Source: Larix kaempferi (Eukaryota > Streptophyta > Pinopsida > Pinales > Pinaceae). From it: a stretch of DNA of 64,000 nt. Location of the stretch: NCBI GenBank assembly GCA_027924585.1, contig BSBM01000461.1:9549001-9613000 (forward strand), in the 5' to 3' direction. Positions 1-10,531 of this stretch are shown here, in pieces. Position numbers and translations under genes: made by a program. The notes under the pieces were generated by a model. That model worked only from the letters and a program-made list of their open reading frames with translations. It had not been told where the DNA came from and ran no database searches. The first letter of the stretch is position 1. Each line of letters opens with the position of its first letter.

Positions 1-1749
1 AGAGGTTGTGGGACCCACATGTGGCAAGCTTCCCCACTACACTTGGCATTATTCTCTCACCAATTCGAGTTCAAGATGAAGGGTAAAATACTTGGGGGAT
101 TTGAAGAGGTATTATTCATGGCATGAATCATGTAAGGTCGAATTGGAGTGGAAGAGAAACACCCATGGAAGAGGAAGAGGCATCTTAGAAGAATGGTGAC
201 ACTTGGACCTAGATTCCCTAACTCCTATGACAACAATGATGAAGATTCTATGAAAATTATGACAAATTCCAGACCTGATCGCTGCCATATGACATATATG
301 ACATGTCAGGCCTAAAAATAGCCTCCAAGATGGCACACAAGGGATTTATGGAAGCCAAGATGATGTCCCATTCGAATTGAGGGATGATGGAGACTAGGAA
401 TTGTTGGACAAGTGGCACAAATTGGAATCTCTTCCGAACTTCAGTTTGCATAAGGCTTTTGGAAGCAATTTGAACCATGGAGGACTTGAGAATTTTATAA
501 AATACAATAGAAAATAAGGAAATGGGCTTTTGATCATTTCTCGTTTTGCAAATTGGAGAGCATAGATTGTCCATGCTAGTGGAGTGTTTACTCTACTTTC
601 CTTAGTACCAATTTCGAGGCTGCAAGATTCCCATCCTATTGGAAATTGAAGAGGCCATTCATAACTTTCATTTGGAGTTACAATGGATTCATTTGTTTCA
701 TGTTGAAGCTACAAGTCTTCTGATGGTCTTCTCTTCTTCAACTTCCTCCCACATCTCTTCCAATTTTCTCTCTATATTCTTGCTCTTGGAGGAAGGGTGC
801 ACATGGAGAGATATTGATCTCTTTGGGAGAGTCCAAGGGAACCCATTTATTTGTAATATGATTTAAACACTCTGTATTTTATGCTCAGATATACTTCATA
901 TCTAAAATCCAATTGAAACCATGTAATAATGCCAAACTATGTATGAATGGTGCCATATTTCCATATATCTTGTGGAGAGATCTTGAAGTTTTTTGGTATC
1001 TACTCGTATCAGTAAATATATGTGGTTTTATTTATATTTAGAGAGCCATTAATATACTGAATAATTTTCACACACCTTATGAAATTCCTTGTAACATTTC
1101 TCTCAAATTTCATAGCAAGTTATAGCGGTTTTCTCTCATTTCCCCCTATGTTAAGACATGTTTACAAATCTCTGATTTATGGGAGTTTCAACCACCTTTA
1201 GGAACTGATTAATGATGCATTTGGGTTCCCATTGAAGTAATATAACTAATCCATGTCTCTGTTCTAAAATTTTGGAGGTTCGTACTGCATTTGAGAATCC
1301 TTTAGTGACCTCTACCCTTGGGGATTTGAACCTCAAATTTACTAGCAAATTTCCCTATTTTCTCCTGAACTTAAATGAATGTTGCAGAAGTCTTTTTATA
1401 GTGTATAAAAAAATATTAGGATCATTTTTATGTCCTAATACCTTTCAAGCATTCTCATACCCAATTTGAAATCCTTAGGATTCTTTTGGAGCCATCTACC
1501 CTTGGGAGTTTCAACATCGATTTTCCTAGTAATTTTTCCTTTCATTCTCTGATTGTAAATGCAAGTTGATGAAGTATTTAGAAAGTTTCCAAGCATATAA
1601 TATCTGAATTAGTGTGTCATAATACACCTCAATCCACTCTTTACATAATTCGAAACCATTTTGGATCATTTGGGACAGTTTGGAGTTTCACTAGTCCAAG
1701 ATTCGAAAATTGGCCAAATTGGGTAAAATTCCAAATTGGGGATATTACA
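1..1749 (+). mobile_element. LARD-1 copy A, 5' LTR (left-truncated by window)
   Basis: This stretch aligns along its whole length with 47678-49409, which is part of a complete LTR in copy B. The window starts about 383 bp inside the LTR. It ends GATATTACA (1741-1749), the usual terminal CA, one base before a tRNA-iMet-type primer-binding site. Compared with copy B it carries an extra 18 bp near 1723-1740 that repeats nearby sequence. Open frames inside it are short and not shared as coding, so no gene is called. Confidence 0.88.
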
Positions 1750-1750
1750 G

Positions 1751-1762
1751 TGGTATCAGAGC
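1751..1762 (+). other. Primer-binding site (tRNA-iMet type), LARD-1 copy A
   Basis: TGGTATCAGAGC starts one base after the LTR terminal CA. This is the standard plant LTR-retrotransposon sequence complementary to the 3' end of initiator Met tRNA. It fixes the element's orientation as plus. Confidence 0.92.
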
Positions 1763-1815
1763 ATGGTCCTTGCACCTATTTATTAATATCATACATTGAA
1801 GAATAATTTGAATCC

Positions 1816-2373
1816 ATGTCTTATTCAGATTTAGATTATGAGCATTATGAGGAGGATTATTCTTTCTATGCCTCAAAGGAAAATGATTTCTATGAGCAGT
1901 ATGATGATGACTACAATGAGAAATATGAGGAAGATAATGTCCAGGAGGTACCTTCTACAAGTATATCCCATCATATCACATTTGGAAGAATAAATGATAG
2001 TTATTCGTATAGCCATGTGTATGGAGAAGATATATGTTCCACAATCAAAGATCAGTTTTTGGGGGAGCATTAAAGGATTAAAAATCAGCCTATTTGTGAG
2101 AAGAGCAGTGAAATATCCGAAGCATCATGGAACGCATGTGTTTCCTATTTGAAGATCATTTTTGGGCCTTCTTCAAAAAGCAGCTCCAAATATCTTGATC
2201 CTAAGGAAACCAAGGGGCAATATGCATCAACTTGCTTTAAGGAGAGAAATGAGGAGACCCATGAGCCACCTAGTTCTGAAATAGGCGACGTAGAAGAAGG
2301 ATTACATGAAGAGGATCGAAATTCACTCCCAAGTCACTCTAAAAAATATGAAGAAAAATCACGTGAGCATTAA
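1816..2373 (+). pseudogene. Acidic Tyr/Asp/Glu-rich ORF of LARD-1, copy A
   Basis: One frame runs from ATG 1816 to 2373 with a stop at 2071-2073. Copy B (49476-50036) has Gln-to-stop at a different place in the same frame, so the two copies together indicate a once-continuous ORF of about 185 aa. The N-terminal 60 residues are dominated by Tyr, Asp and Glu (for example SYSDLDYEHYEEDY). The C-terminal part is Ser/Lys/Glu rich and hydrophilic. No membrane segment, metal-binding motif or known domain was recognised. It lies just after the primer-binding site, where gag would normally be, but has no Gag hallmarks. Function unknown; an element-encoded accessory protein or a captured host gene are both possible. 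Confidence 0.55.
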
Positions 2374-2420
2374 TAAGGCTCTATTGAAATATTGAATATC
2401 ATTTCGAGACACATTCTACA

Positions 2421-3119
2421 TTGGACATGAATCAAAGAGCATCTACTGATTTATGCTTGAATTATGAAGGAGTACCTACTAATGGGTGCTCACACCTCCA
2501 TGTTGGTGACAGAGAGATCAATTTTGAAAGTGTTGCTACAAGACAAACTTCCATTAAGCATGAAAATGAATACCTTGTATTAGTTGAAGAAGAACTCAGA
2601 TCAACTTCCCCATCACCACTTGAGCTTCATGAAGTTGGTCCAAACAACAAGGAAGAAGATGGGGAAGTTCATTTGCAAGAGACTCATTTTCTTGAAGGGT
2701 CCTTGAATATGGATGAAAAGAAGAATCAAGAGGCCTTAAAAATTTTTGATGACACACATACATTGGTTTTTAAATTTTGTTGGCGTGTGGAGGAGAAATA
2801 TTCCCTTGAAGACATGGAGAAAATCTAGAAGGCAATGCTGGACAGCAAAGGTAATTTTTTTAATGTGCTTTCTAATAGAGATTATTTAATTGATCTTGTT
2901 GGATTGTATCATGGAATAACCTTGAACGATGCAGAAGAGAATGAAAAGCTCTCAAATGAGTTGGATTCCACCCAAAATACACTCCAAAAATCTATGGTGC
3001 ATATTGAGCAACTTCAAGAGAAGTTGCAAATGTCCTTTACACCCTCCTACATATCAGACAATCATTCAATGGATGAAATAATTTATTTTAGAAAGGAGGA
3101 ACCTCATGTAATGGTGTAA
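2421..3119 (+). pseudogene. Coiled-coil ORF of LARD-1, copy A
   Basis: A second frame, +2 relative to the first ORF, has its first ATG at 2427 and is open to 3119 except for a TAG at 2826-2828. The same TAG is present in copy B (near 50486), so it predates the duplication or marks a true boundary between two ORFs. The first half is acidic. The second half contains a hydrophilic heptad-like stretch (around ENEKLSNELDSTQNTL and VHIEQLQEKLQ) that should form a coiled coil. No enzymatic motif seen. Copy B has lost the ATG (ATA) and has an extra stop near 50203. Function unknown. Confidence 0.5.
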
Positions 3120-3310
3120 CATGAGGTACATGTTGATATGTAGGTTCTTGAAGATGCTATGTACTCAAACAAGAACGAAGACAAGGACTTGTCTTTGTTC
3201 ATAGGGGTTATGACCTACCTCGTGGAGAGAGATGCAAAGCCTTGAAGGAGGAACATGATCTCACAATAGTTGTACCATAAAATTATGGAGAAGACAAATT
3301 AAATATTTCG

Positions 3311-3723
3311 ATGGGTAAGAGTTGCAAAGAGTTAAGGTTGGTTCATAATTCTTCACCTCCTACTTCATTTTCAGCCACATCAATTGGAGATGAAAATTGG
3401 GTGAAAGGTGTTTTTCTAAGGGTGCCACATGAGGAGTATGAAACTCCTATATCTCCTTTTGATGATGACATGACGAGAGAACCTTATTGTTTATATTTGG
3501 AGCGGAATCCTTTTTACCTTATGATGATACATATCTTCATGGATGCACTTATGATGTTCACTTGAGTCACTTGAAGACTCATGATTTTCCTTGCTCCTTT
3601 CTTAGTTCAATTGATGTTGGAGGAACGTCATCAACTACTTGGGTGAAGAGATATATAATTGGAGAAATTTTTTATTGGAAGAAACATCCCTTGTTATTTC
3701 TTGATGATACACATATCCATTGA
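3311..3723 (+). pseudogene. Third LARD-1 ORF, frameshifted in copy A
   Basis: In copy B this ORF is open for 160 aa (50902-51384). In copy A it is broken by a frameshift between about 3487 and 3520 and by an upstream stop near 3280. Residues around VKGVFLRVPHEEYETP and the Asp/His-rich segment DDTYLHGCTYDVHLSH are shared. The repeated LHGCTYDVH / FLDDTHIH pattern recalls metal-binding His clusters, but spacing matches no domain I know. No signal peptide or membrane helix. It is the last ORF before about 900 bp of non-coding sequence and the polypurine tract. Confidence 0.45.
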
Positions 3724-4652
3724 TGCATAAAAGGTACTTATGTGATCCCCTTGAAGTCTCATTGCTTTCTTTGCTCCCTAATTGGTTCAGATTTGAGTGG
3801 AGGTTCTTCATTCACTTCTCGGATGAAAGAGCACATGGATGATTATTTTTATGTATCTTTCATCCTTTTGTAGAAGCATTATAGGGTATGGGATCCTCAC
3901 CTATGTCATTGGATCATATTTGAATGGTCACTTGATGCTTGTATGCACTTGGAAAATGGTGGTCTACTCACTTGGAGGTACAAGCACTTTCATGGTTCTT
4001 TGATGAGGCACCTCTTTGATGTACATTTTTATTATGTCATTATGTACTTTGATGATATATCCTTTGTACTTATGATGTTTGGAAGAATTCATACAAGGAA
4101 ATGGGATCCAGGAATTCTCTTTCCTGATGGTACAGTTTGGAGGGGACTCCTAATTGTTGGAGTTTAATACAAGCAATGGGACCTTGGGATAATTTTTAGT
4201 GTCATTGGTTTCAATTTTTTTCAGGAAACAAATATTATGGGATATTGAGTCCCTACTTAATAAGGTGAATTTAATCAGAGTAGTGCAGCAACAAGCATGG
4301 TGTTTCCTCTCTAAAAATTTCATGGAATCTTGAAGACTCAAAGTTGGGCAACTCAATGGCAACTTCAAAGAAGTATACAGTGTGCTATCAAAAAGGGTTT
4401 CCAGAATATGAAAGAGGTAAAGAGTAATTGTGCAAACTTTGTTTTGATGGATTTAATTAATATTTTGGTGTTTATAGGTGATGTTATAGGGGATATCAAA
4501 TTGAAAAAGAAAACCGACATCTCCTTGCTTTTGGAAACACACAATAGTAGTGCATGAGTGCCACTACTCAAAGTTTTAGAAGAGAAGTTTTGGGAATAAA
4601 GTAGGTTCTTCAACATCCATGTGTTGAAATTGCTTGAGGACATGCAATATTT
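3724..4652 (+). other. Non-coding 3' interior of LARD-1 copy A
   Basis: This stretch matches copy B at 51385-52313 almost base for base. Open frames here are short, not aligned with the upstream ORFs and mostly broken differently in copy B, so nothing is called as coding. I see no RNA gene or internal tandem repeat. Confidence 0.5.
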
Positions 4653-4710
4653 GGAGGGGAGGATTTGTCATGTCCCCAAATTTCTCATTGGGTCACAATG
4701 GCCTAAGCCC
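4653..4710 (+). other. Polypurine tract plus 45-bp 3' LTR stub (chimeric junction)
   Basis: GGAGGGGAGGA (4653-4663) precedes TGTCATGTCCCCAAAT at 4666, the same 16 bases that begin the complete LTR at 47295. The match continues to AAGCCC at 4710 and then stops. From 4711 the sequence (TGTTGTAGGTAC...) is unrelated to the LTR. Copy B has the same break at 52371. The 3' LTR was therefore replaced or interrupted after 45 bp before the two copies separated. Confidence 0.8.
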
Positions 4711-5673
4711 TGTTGTAGGTACAATAGATCCAATGCTTCATTCTGATCATGGGAGCCCCATTTTGTAAATATAAAGGTATTTAGGAAAGTTTTAAATTTT
4801 GGTTTGCTATGGCATCATACCCTTTGCTTGGTCTATTTAGTAATCATTATTTTCTCCTTTGAAAATTTCTAAGTTTCTGGTTGTTTTCTTGATTTGCAGA
4901 AAACCTTAGATTCTTTGCCAAAAATCATTTTCTTACGGCAAATCCCGAAATCCTACAATCCCACAATTGCGGATTGTGGGAATTATTTGTTTTTCATTTG
5001 GAAATTCGTCAACCCAAAACCCGCAAACTGAAATTGCAGGTTGCAGGAAGACCATGTAAGTATTTTAGAAATTCTGATTCCGCAACCCGAAACCTGAAAT
5101 TCTGGATTTCAGATTGTGGAAACTCGTTACACCAATAAATCGTGTTGTGTGTTTCCAAAACCCGCAAATTGCGGGTTGTCGAAAAACTTATTTAATTTTT
5201 AATATTTGTTTTCGTTTCCGAAACTTGAAACCCGAATTTTGGGTTGTGGATTTCGGAAACACATTTGTTCATTTTCCGAAATTTGTAAAACCCGCAACCT
5301 AGAATTTTAAATTGCGGATTTCGAGAATTTTGAATAAAGTTTGATTTTCAAACCTATGAACCAAATCCCGCATGCTGCAGGGGTTAAACTCAACCGTTGG
5401 TTTCTTTAAATCTACGGTCCATATTTGATCTGACCGAAAAACCATAAATGCACAATTTTTGCTATTTTCCATTATCATTTTTACTGTCGAAAATTTAAGC
5501 TCCTACGTGGATTTTACTGTCGATTTCTTACCAGGGTCACCTTCATGAATTTTTAGTCATTTACAAGTTGGTTTGCTATCATTTTTTGCATTTGCTATTT
5601 ACGGTTTTTCTGTATATGTTTTAGTTTTGATTTTATTTTATTTATTTATCATAATTCCCCAGGCTTTGCCAAA
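4711..5673 (+). other. Leader of ORF X, copy A
   Basis: A non-coding leader of about 960 bp precedes the ATG of ORF X. Its middle (4930-5345) is a degenerate repeat of CCCGAAA/CCCGCAA words. Its end, pyrimidine-rich TTATTTATCATAATTCCCCAG just before the ATG, resembles a 3' splice site, which would allow a spliced leader. That is only a sequence resemblance. No primer-binding site was found here. Confidence 0.45.
4930..5345. repeat. Degenerate CCCGCAA / TTGCGGG inverted and direct repeats
   Basis: The words CCCGAAA, CCCGCAA and their complements TTGCGGG, TTGTGGA occur many times over about 400 bp. An example is CCCGCAAATTGCGGG at 5161-5175, a 7-bp-arm palindrome. The same array is in copy B at about 52595-53010 with different substitutions. 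It lies in the untranslated leader and could fold extensively. Confidence 0.6.
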
Positions 5674-6736
5674 ATGTCTCGGAATACTCGGTCTAAAAAA
5701 CTTCACAGGGATTTATTGACCAAAGATCCCAATTTTGGCATCTTCACAGACACCAGTGAAAGGGTCACTGAAACCTATCAAATGGACTGGGCCAAAATAT
5801 ATGCTATCTTTGACAATGATGACCTTTTGGACATCAAAGAAGACTGACTTGCATATGAGAAAATTAGAGCTTCAAAAATCCATGCCATTGTTGCTCGCCC
5901 CGGAGTCCTACCTTATACAGACCCTGTTAAATGGATTGTGGAAAACGCTAACCCTAAGGACCAGTCGTTTAACAATAATGCCGGGTCACAATTGGCATCC
6001 TTCCGCCCTGAAGTTTTTATCAGATCTTTTCCTCTCAAGTCGGTTTTACAAATCCTTAGCCCTGATTTCATTCAATCCTCCAAGACTAGATACAATTTTC
6101 AAGAAATGATGAAATCATGGATGGTTAAATCTAGTAGTTTTGTGCCAAAGGATGATAACCTTTATTCGATTGCTTAGTTCAAGGAACCTTACTCCTTATT
6201 GCTAGCCATGCTCTGCAGGCTCTTTGGCCTCCCCAATTGCTCAATTTTTAAAGCTTAATGGGCTCCTATAGCTCACCATGTCTTGACAACAAGAGAATCT
6301 TTCCCTTGGGCATCTATCTTGTCTTCAAAACTTAAAACAACAATTCAAGATTATCAGAAGGCGCCTGCCTTAAGAAAGCCACATTTTTACCTATCAGCCT
6401 TCATTCTTGATGCCTTTTGCTATAAATTTCAATATCCTAGCTTGGGGTCAAATTGGACCACTGAAGCTCCATCGGTTCATATTTATCATTCGGCACTGTG
6501 GGAAAGCAATTACGTGCCCCTGCTCTATGACATTTGTGACCATTTCATGGGCACTATTTATTGCAAAATATTCAAACAGGAAGCTCCCGCCTTTTCAGCT
6601 GATGCCAGAACTTTCATCAACACGATTGGTGATTGGTATGTTTATGAGTCCTTTTCATACATAGAGTCCGGGGAAGTTACATTGTTCACCTTCTGCCAAC
6701 AATAGTGCCTTACAGGTTGGTCATTCAATAGGTTTC
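5674..6736 (+). pseudogene. ORF X, N-terminal part, copy A
   Basis: The frame opens with ATG at 5674 (MSRNTRSKKLHRDLL...) and runs in one frame to the TR-GAG insertion, with stops at 5845 (TGA), 6175 (TAG), 6256 (TAA) and 6703 (TAG). A frameshift is needed near 6705 to join the part after the insertion. Copy B (53334-54396) has lost the ATG (ATT) but lacks several of these stops, so an intact ancestor is likely. The protein is globular-looking with many aromatic residues (FKEPYSLL, LCRLFGLPNCSIFKAEW in copy B, IGDWYVYESFSYI) and no zinc knuckle, protease, RT or integrase motif. I recall similar retroelement ORFs in conifer sequence but cannot name a domain. With 9749-10531 and 19595-21439 it would encode roughly 1,200 residues. 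Confidence 0.6.
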
Positions 6737-7506
6737 TGTTAGTATATTCCTATACTTCATCCTAGTCCCACTAGTGTTTTGATCATTTACATTTTCAGTC
6801 ATGCATGCACTTTTAGGGTTTGCATGCATTCTAGGGTTTGCATGCATCCCAGTCATCAGTCCAGCACCTAGCCCTCAGTTAGCCAGCCCCCAGGAGCTTC
6901 TCACTATTTATTTTTATCCCTCTAGTTGCTTAATGCGCCCTTCTTCCTTGATTTTAGGGAGCAACTTGCCCTTCTACACCTATTAGTCCTGTTGTCTTCA
7001 GTTTACACTCAGTTACACTCAATTACACTCGGTTACACTCAGTTACACTCAATTACACTCAGTTATACTCAATTACACTTAGTTACATTGAGTTACACTC
7101 AGTTACACCTACCAGAGTTAGTTTGAATGATGGTTGACAGTTACTTGAGCATTGATGACTCCACTGATGATGATGGAGACTTCCAGTTGTGCTCCGATGA
7201 TCATGAGGACACCTAGTTGTGCTCTGATGACACTCTATTGATCTTATGATCACTCTAAGAGGCTAATTCGAATTGCCACCTTAGGCAGTCGAATCCTCTC
7301 TAACATTGTACTATTTATTTGTCCATATTGTGATTAATTAACTAATGCGTGTGAAGTATTATTGCTTCTATCTGAGTTCTACTGTACCATATTATTCTGT
7401 TGCTCATTATACTGTATTGTTCACTCTTCTTCTATTTTCTTGCTTAATCATAATTACTCTTGTGAGGTATACATCATCTCTTAGATCTGCTGTGATGATT
7501 TTCACA
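6737..7506 (+). repeat. TR-GAG copy A 5' LTR (770 bp)
   Basis: Begins TGTTAGTATATTCC and ends GATTTTCACA directly against TGGTATCAAAGC at 7507. It contains an 11-copy 10-bp array (7001-7110). It shares diagnostic bases with the copy B 5' LTR (ATTCTGTTGCTC, GATGATTTT) rather than with its own 3' LTR. Confidence 0.92.
7001..7110. repeat. AGTTACACTC 10-bp array, 11 copies
   Basis: Eleven consecutive 10-bp units of consensus AGTTACACTC lie in the U3 part of the LTR, in strict 10-bp phase. The other three LTRs carry 9, 10 and 3 units, so the array expands and contracts. Ten bases is one helical turn, so units would present one face of DNA. Confidence 0.9.
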
Positions 7507-7518
7507 TGGTATCAAAGC
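7507..7518 (+). other. Primer-binding site, TR-GAG copy A
   Basis: TGGTATCAAAGC directly abuts the LTR CA end; one mismatch from the canonical initiator Met tRNA complement. Copy B has TGGTATCGGAGC at 55157. Confidence 0.88.
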
Positions 7519-7671
7519 ATGTTGAGAGTATTGTTTATCTCCATTCTTGAGAGTTTTTTGCAGGTTATTTCCAATATTTCGAGTGCAACAGTTGCAGCAG
7601 TTTCTAAATTTTTTGCAGCAGTAGCAGTTGCAATTATTCTATATTGTTTTTGCAGGTCTTCTACAGCTTCA

Positions 7672-8816
7672 ATGAATTCAAAAGAAATCACTCCTCTTTC
7701 TCCTTTCTCTCCTCTCAGCTATGATGATTGGAAACCAAAAATGATAGCATACTTGAAGAGCCATGATCTCTTTGACTGTTGTTTTGAAAGAGAGTTCAAA
7801 TCTTATGAAGAGAAGATTGATTGGTTAAATAAAGTTGATGAAGCCTTCGGATCAGTGTTGGATGCTATGTCTGATTGGATGTTATATGACCTCCCTGATT
7901 TTTCATCACCAAAAGAGCTATGGGCTCACCTGGATGAAATATTTGGCAGAGAGAATGAAGGACTTGGTCCCAACCCATTCGAAAGCAAACAAAGTGATGC
8001 ATTCACTCCTCTTGATGGTCTCTCAGATCATGAACTAGTATCATCTCACATTGAAGTTGTTCACAAAGAGCTTGTAGATTCTACACTCATGCTCAAACTT
8101 TCTTCTCTTTATGTGCCAGCTCACACTCTAGATATTGCAGAAGGTCCAAAATCATCTCGCACAAGAGTGTGTTGGTTTGCATCATGATCACATGATTATT
8201 TCGGAGGTCAAAATAGCTATTGAAGGTAATGCATTTGCTCCTCTCCAGCTATATCCTCTTTTATACTACTATATGATCATAAATTCATGCTTTCATAAGG
8301 TTATTGAATATTATGGCCATTGCCATTCGCTTGGGATAAATTCTCATGTAATTACCAGTTTTGATCTCACCTCTCATGGTTCAAAGGAGATCTCAAGAAA
8401 CCATGATTCAAGTCTTGTATCTAAATTGGGTTAAGCAATTACTGCTTGGGATAACTTCTCATGCATATGATAGTTTTGATCTCACCCCTCCTGGTTCAAA
8501 GGAGATCTCAAGAAACTATTTTTTAAGTCTTAAATCTGATTTTGATTTCAAGCAAACATGTAATAGTTCTTTTTGGCATAATCTCACCCATGGTGGTTCG
8601 AAGGAGAAGACAAAAGACTATATGCACTTTCATAGATTTGATCCTACCTCAGCTGATTCGAATCATAGGTTCAAGGATCATTCTCATACTGTTGGATTTG
8701 TTCTCATCACATTCGATCTGAAGAGAAAGTACAAGCACATGCTTTTTGAGCATGATCCAATTCTTCCGAAGAAGAAGATACCTACAGACATATCACCAAG
8801 CATCACACTTGTTTGA
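7672..8816 (+). pseudogene. Copia-type Gag of TR-GAG, frameshifted copy A
   Basis: The frame from ATG 7672 (MNSKEITPLSPF) matches the intact 375-aa ORF at 55321-56448. It is broken near 8157 by a small indel around CTCGCACAAGAGTGTG and continues in other frames to about 8816. The N-terminal 110 residues resemble the Ty1/copia Gag/UBN2 region: YDDWKPKM, a later W-containing LDAMSDWMLYDLP, and FSSPKELWAHLDEIFGREN. That match is family knowledge. There is no CCHC knuckle. The C-terminal half is a Ser/His/Asp-rich stretch with repeated SHxxxxFDLTxxxSKEISRN units. The upstream frame to 7345 is LTR plus leader, so ATG 7672 is preferred as start. Confidence 0.75.
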
Positions 8817-8982
8817 GTTTGGAGCATTTAATTTTTTGTGTGTGCCTTATAGTCTGTTTTTGAGAAGGGGGTATGTTTCCCATGAAATTTTTCCACTTCC
8901 TTGGTTTATTGGCTGTTATTATTCATTGTATTGGGTGACCTTTGGTCTTAGTTACCAAGGCCCAGGATGGATTAAGGGGGGG

Positions 8983-9743
8983 TGTTAGGATATTCCTATA
9001 CTCCATCCTAGTCCCACCAGTATTTTGATCATTTACATTTTCAATCATGCATGCACTTTTAGGGTTTGCATGCATTCTAGGGTTTGCATGCATTTTGCAT
9101 GCATCCCATTCATCAGTCCAACACCTAGCCCTCAGTTAGCTAGCCCCCAGGAGCTTCTCACTATTCATTTTTAGCCCTCCAGTTGCTTAATGCGCCCTTC
9201 TTCCTTAATTTTAGGGAGCAACTCACCCTTCTTAACCTACCAGTCCAGTTGTCTTCAGTTTACACTCAGTTACACTCAGTTACAGTCAGTTACACTCAGT
9301 TATACTCAGTTACACTTAGTTACACTGAGTTACACTCAATTACACCTACTAGAGTTAGTTTGACTGATAGTTGACAGTTACTTGAGCATTGATGACTCCA
9401 CTGATGATGATGGAGACTTCCAGTTGTGCTCCGATGATCATGAGGACACCTAGTTGTGCTCTGATGACACTCTATTGATCTTATGATCACTCTGAGAGGC
9501 TAATTCGAATTGCCACCTTAGGCATTGGAATCATCTCTAACATTGTACTATTTATTTGTCCATATTGTGATTAATTAACTAGTGTGTGTGAAGTATTATT
9601 GCTTCTATCTGAGTTCTACTATACCATATTATTATGTTGCTCATTATACTATATTGTTCACTCTTCTTCTATTTTCATGCTTAATCATAATTACTCTTGT
9701 GAGGTATACATCATCTCTTAGATTTACTGTGAGGATTTTCATA
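8983..9743 (+). repeat. TR-GAG copy A 3' LTR (761 bp)
   Basis: Begins TGTTAGGATATTCC after a run of seven G, and ends TTTTCATA. It contains nine AGTTACACTC units (9258-9347). It shares ATTATGTTGCTC, TTTTCATGC and GAGGATTTT with the copy B 3' LTR. TSD GTTTC follows at 9744-9748. Confidence 0.92.
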
Positions 9744-9748
9744 GTTTC

Positions 9749-10531
9749 CTATCTGACTGTCACTGATAGTGTCTACAAGAAACTCACTGGTCCCAAAAAG
9801 AGGGGTTGGCCTAAATTCTCTTTAAATCTTGGGCCATTAGTTATCCCTACCTCAACCTGGGCTACAGTGCTTGGTGATCAGTTGGCTCCTTTGAAGTTGG
9901 GTAAAGCCCCCAAAAGAAAGCATGATCCTAAGAAGTTCCTAGATGCACATTTCAAGCAGTATCATATGAAAATGGACTATGTCCATGAAGAACTCCTAGA
10001 TGAATCAATCTATCAAGGAGTGAATAATTTTTCTGAAGTATTGGAAAGGGCCAGGAGCTTAGATAAACAGCAACATATTATGGCATATTAGAAATAAATA
10101 AAAACTCAATTCTACAAGCAAAGAACAATGGAGCTGAATCTCATTGAGTAAGTTAGAAGGGATAAAGAACAAAAGCTAATCCAGCAGGCTAATGCACCTC
10201 TGATGCTTACTTATATAGATGGAGCTAAAGGTAAAGCTCCCATGGAGAATCTCCTTCAAGTGAAAACAACTGAGCAGGTTAAAGCTTTGGTTCAGACATC
10301 TCAGCATTTCCAGTAGGAGTTAGCATAACTCACTTCAGTGATTCATACTCAAATGGCTGAACCTCCTAAGCTCACTATGGATGTTCCAGTGACTGCTGCA
10401 GCTTTGCAGGTAGTTGATGATTTGACAATGGCTGAGTTTAACCGAGGCAAGTGACAGAAAGTTCAGGTTTCTACATCAAAGATCCCTACTGTTGATCTCA
10501 TTGACAGTGATGTTGAAGATGAGCCACATCC
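9749..10531 (+). pseudogene. ORF X, middle part, copy A
   Basis: ORF X resumes right after the TSD of TR-GAG (SYLTVTDSVYKKLTG...) and stays in one frame to the LARD-2 insertion, with several in-frame stops (first TAG 10089-10091). Copy B 57331-58064 matches it and is open where this copy has stops, for example at FQQELAQ. The part is basic and hydrophilic: a Lys/Arg cluster (GKAPKRKHDPKKF), then a segment with Gln/Leu repeats likely helical. The frame reads across the LARD-2 TSD into 19596 without a shift (CAT CC|T GCA), which confirms that 19595-21439 belongs to the same ORF. Confidence 0.6.

Larger units (their letters stand above)
1750..4665 (+). mobile_element. LARD-1 copy A interior (non-autonomous LTR element)
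   Basis: A 2.9-kb interior runs from the primer-binding site to the polypurine tract. No Gag zinc knuckle, protease DSG, RT YxDD or integrase motif was found in any frame. Instead there are three broken ORFs (1816-2373, 2421-3119, 3311-3723) also present in copy B, then about 900 bp of non-coding sequence. Long LTRs with a pol-less interior fit a large retrotransposon derivative (LARD). It must have used another element's enzymes to move (inference). Confidence 0.8.
6737..9743 (+). mobile_element. TR-GAG copy A: Gag-only LTR element nested in ORF X
   Basis: This is a complete small LTR element: 5' LTR 6737-7506, primer-binding site 7507, 1.48-kb interior, polypurine tract ATTAAGGGGGGG (8971-8982), 3' LTR 8983-9743. 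A perfect 5-bp target-site duplication GTTTC flanks it (6732-6736 and 9744-9748). Removing the element and one GTTTC rejoins ORF X. The interior encodes only a copia-type Gag, with no protease, integrase or RT, so it is non-autonomous. LTRs begin TGTTAG and end TTTTCACA (3' LTR end mutated to TTTTCATA). Confidence 0.92.

Noticed and set aside
112-574. Minus-strand ORFs of 74 and 105 aa, also present in copy B
   Set aside because: They lie inside the LARD-1 LTR; similarity between copies reflects the duplicated DNA, and stops/indels differ. No protein family recognised.
7001-7110. CRISPR-like regular repeats
   Set aside because: The 10-bp units have no unique spacers and lie in a plant LTR; it is a simple tandem array.
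7345-7671. Upstream extension of the TR-GAG ORF (MRVKYYCFYLSS...)
   Set aside because: This part is the end of the LTR plus leader. The same frame appears in all four LTRs (for example 9582, 54995, 57164), so it is LTR sequence, not protein.
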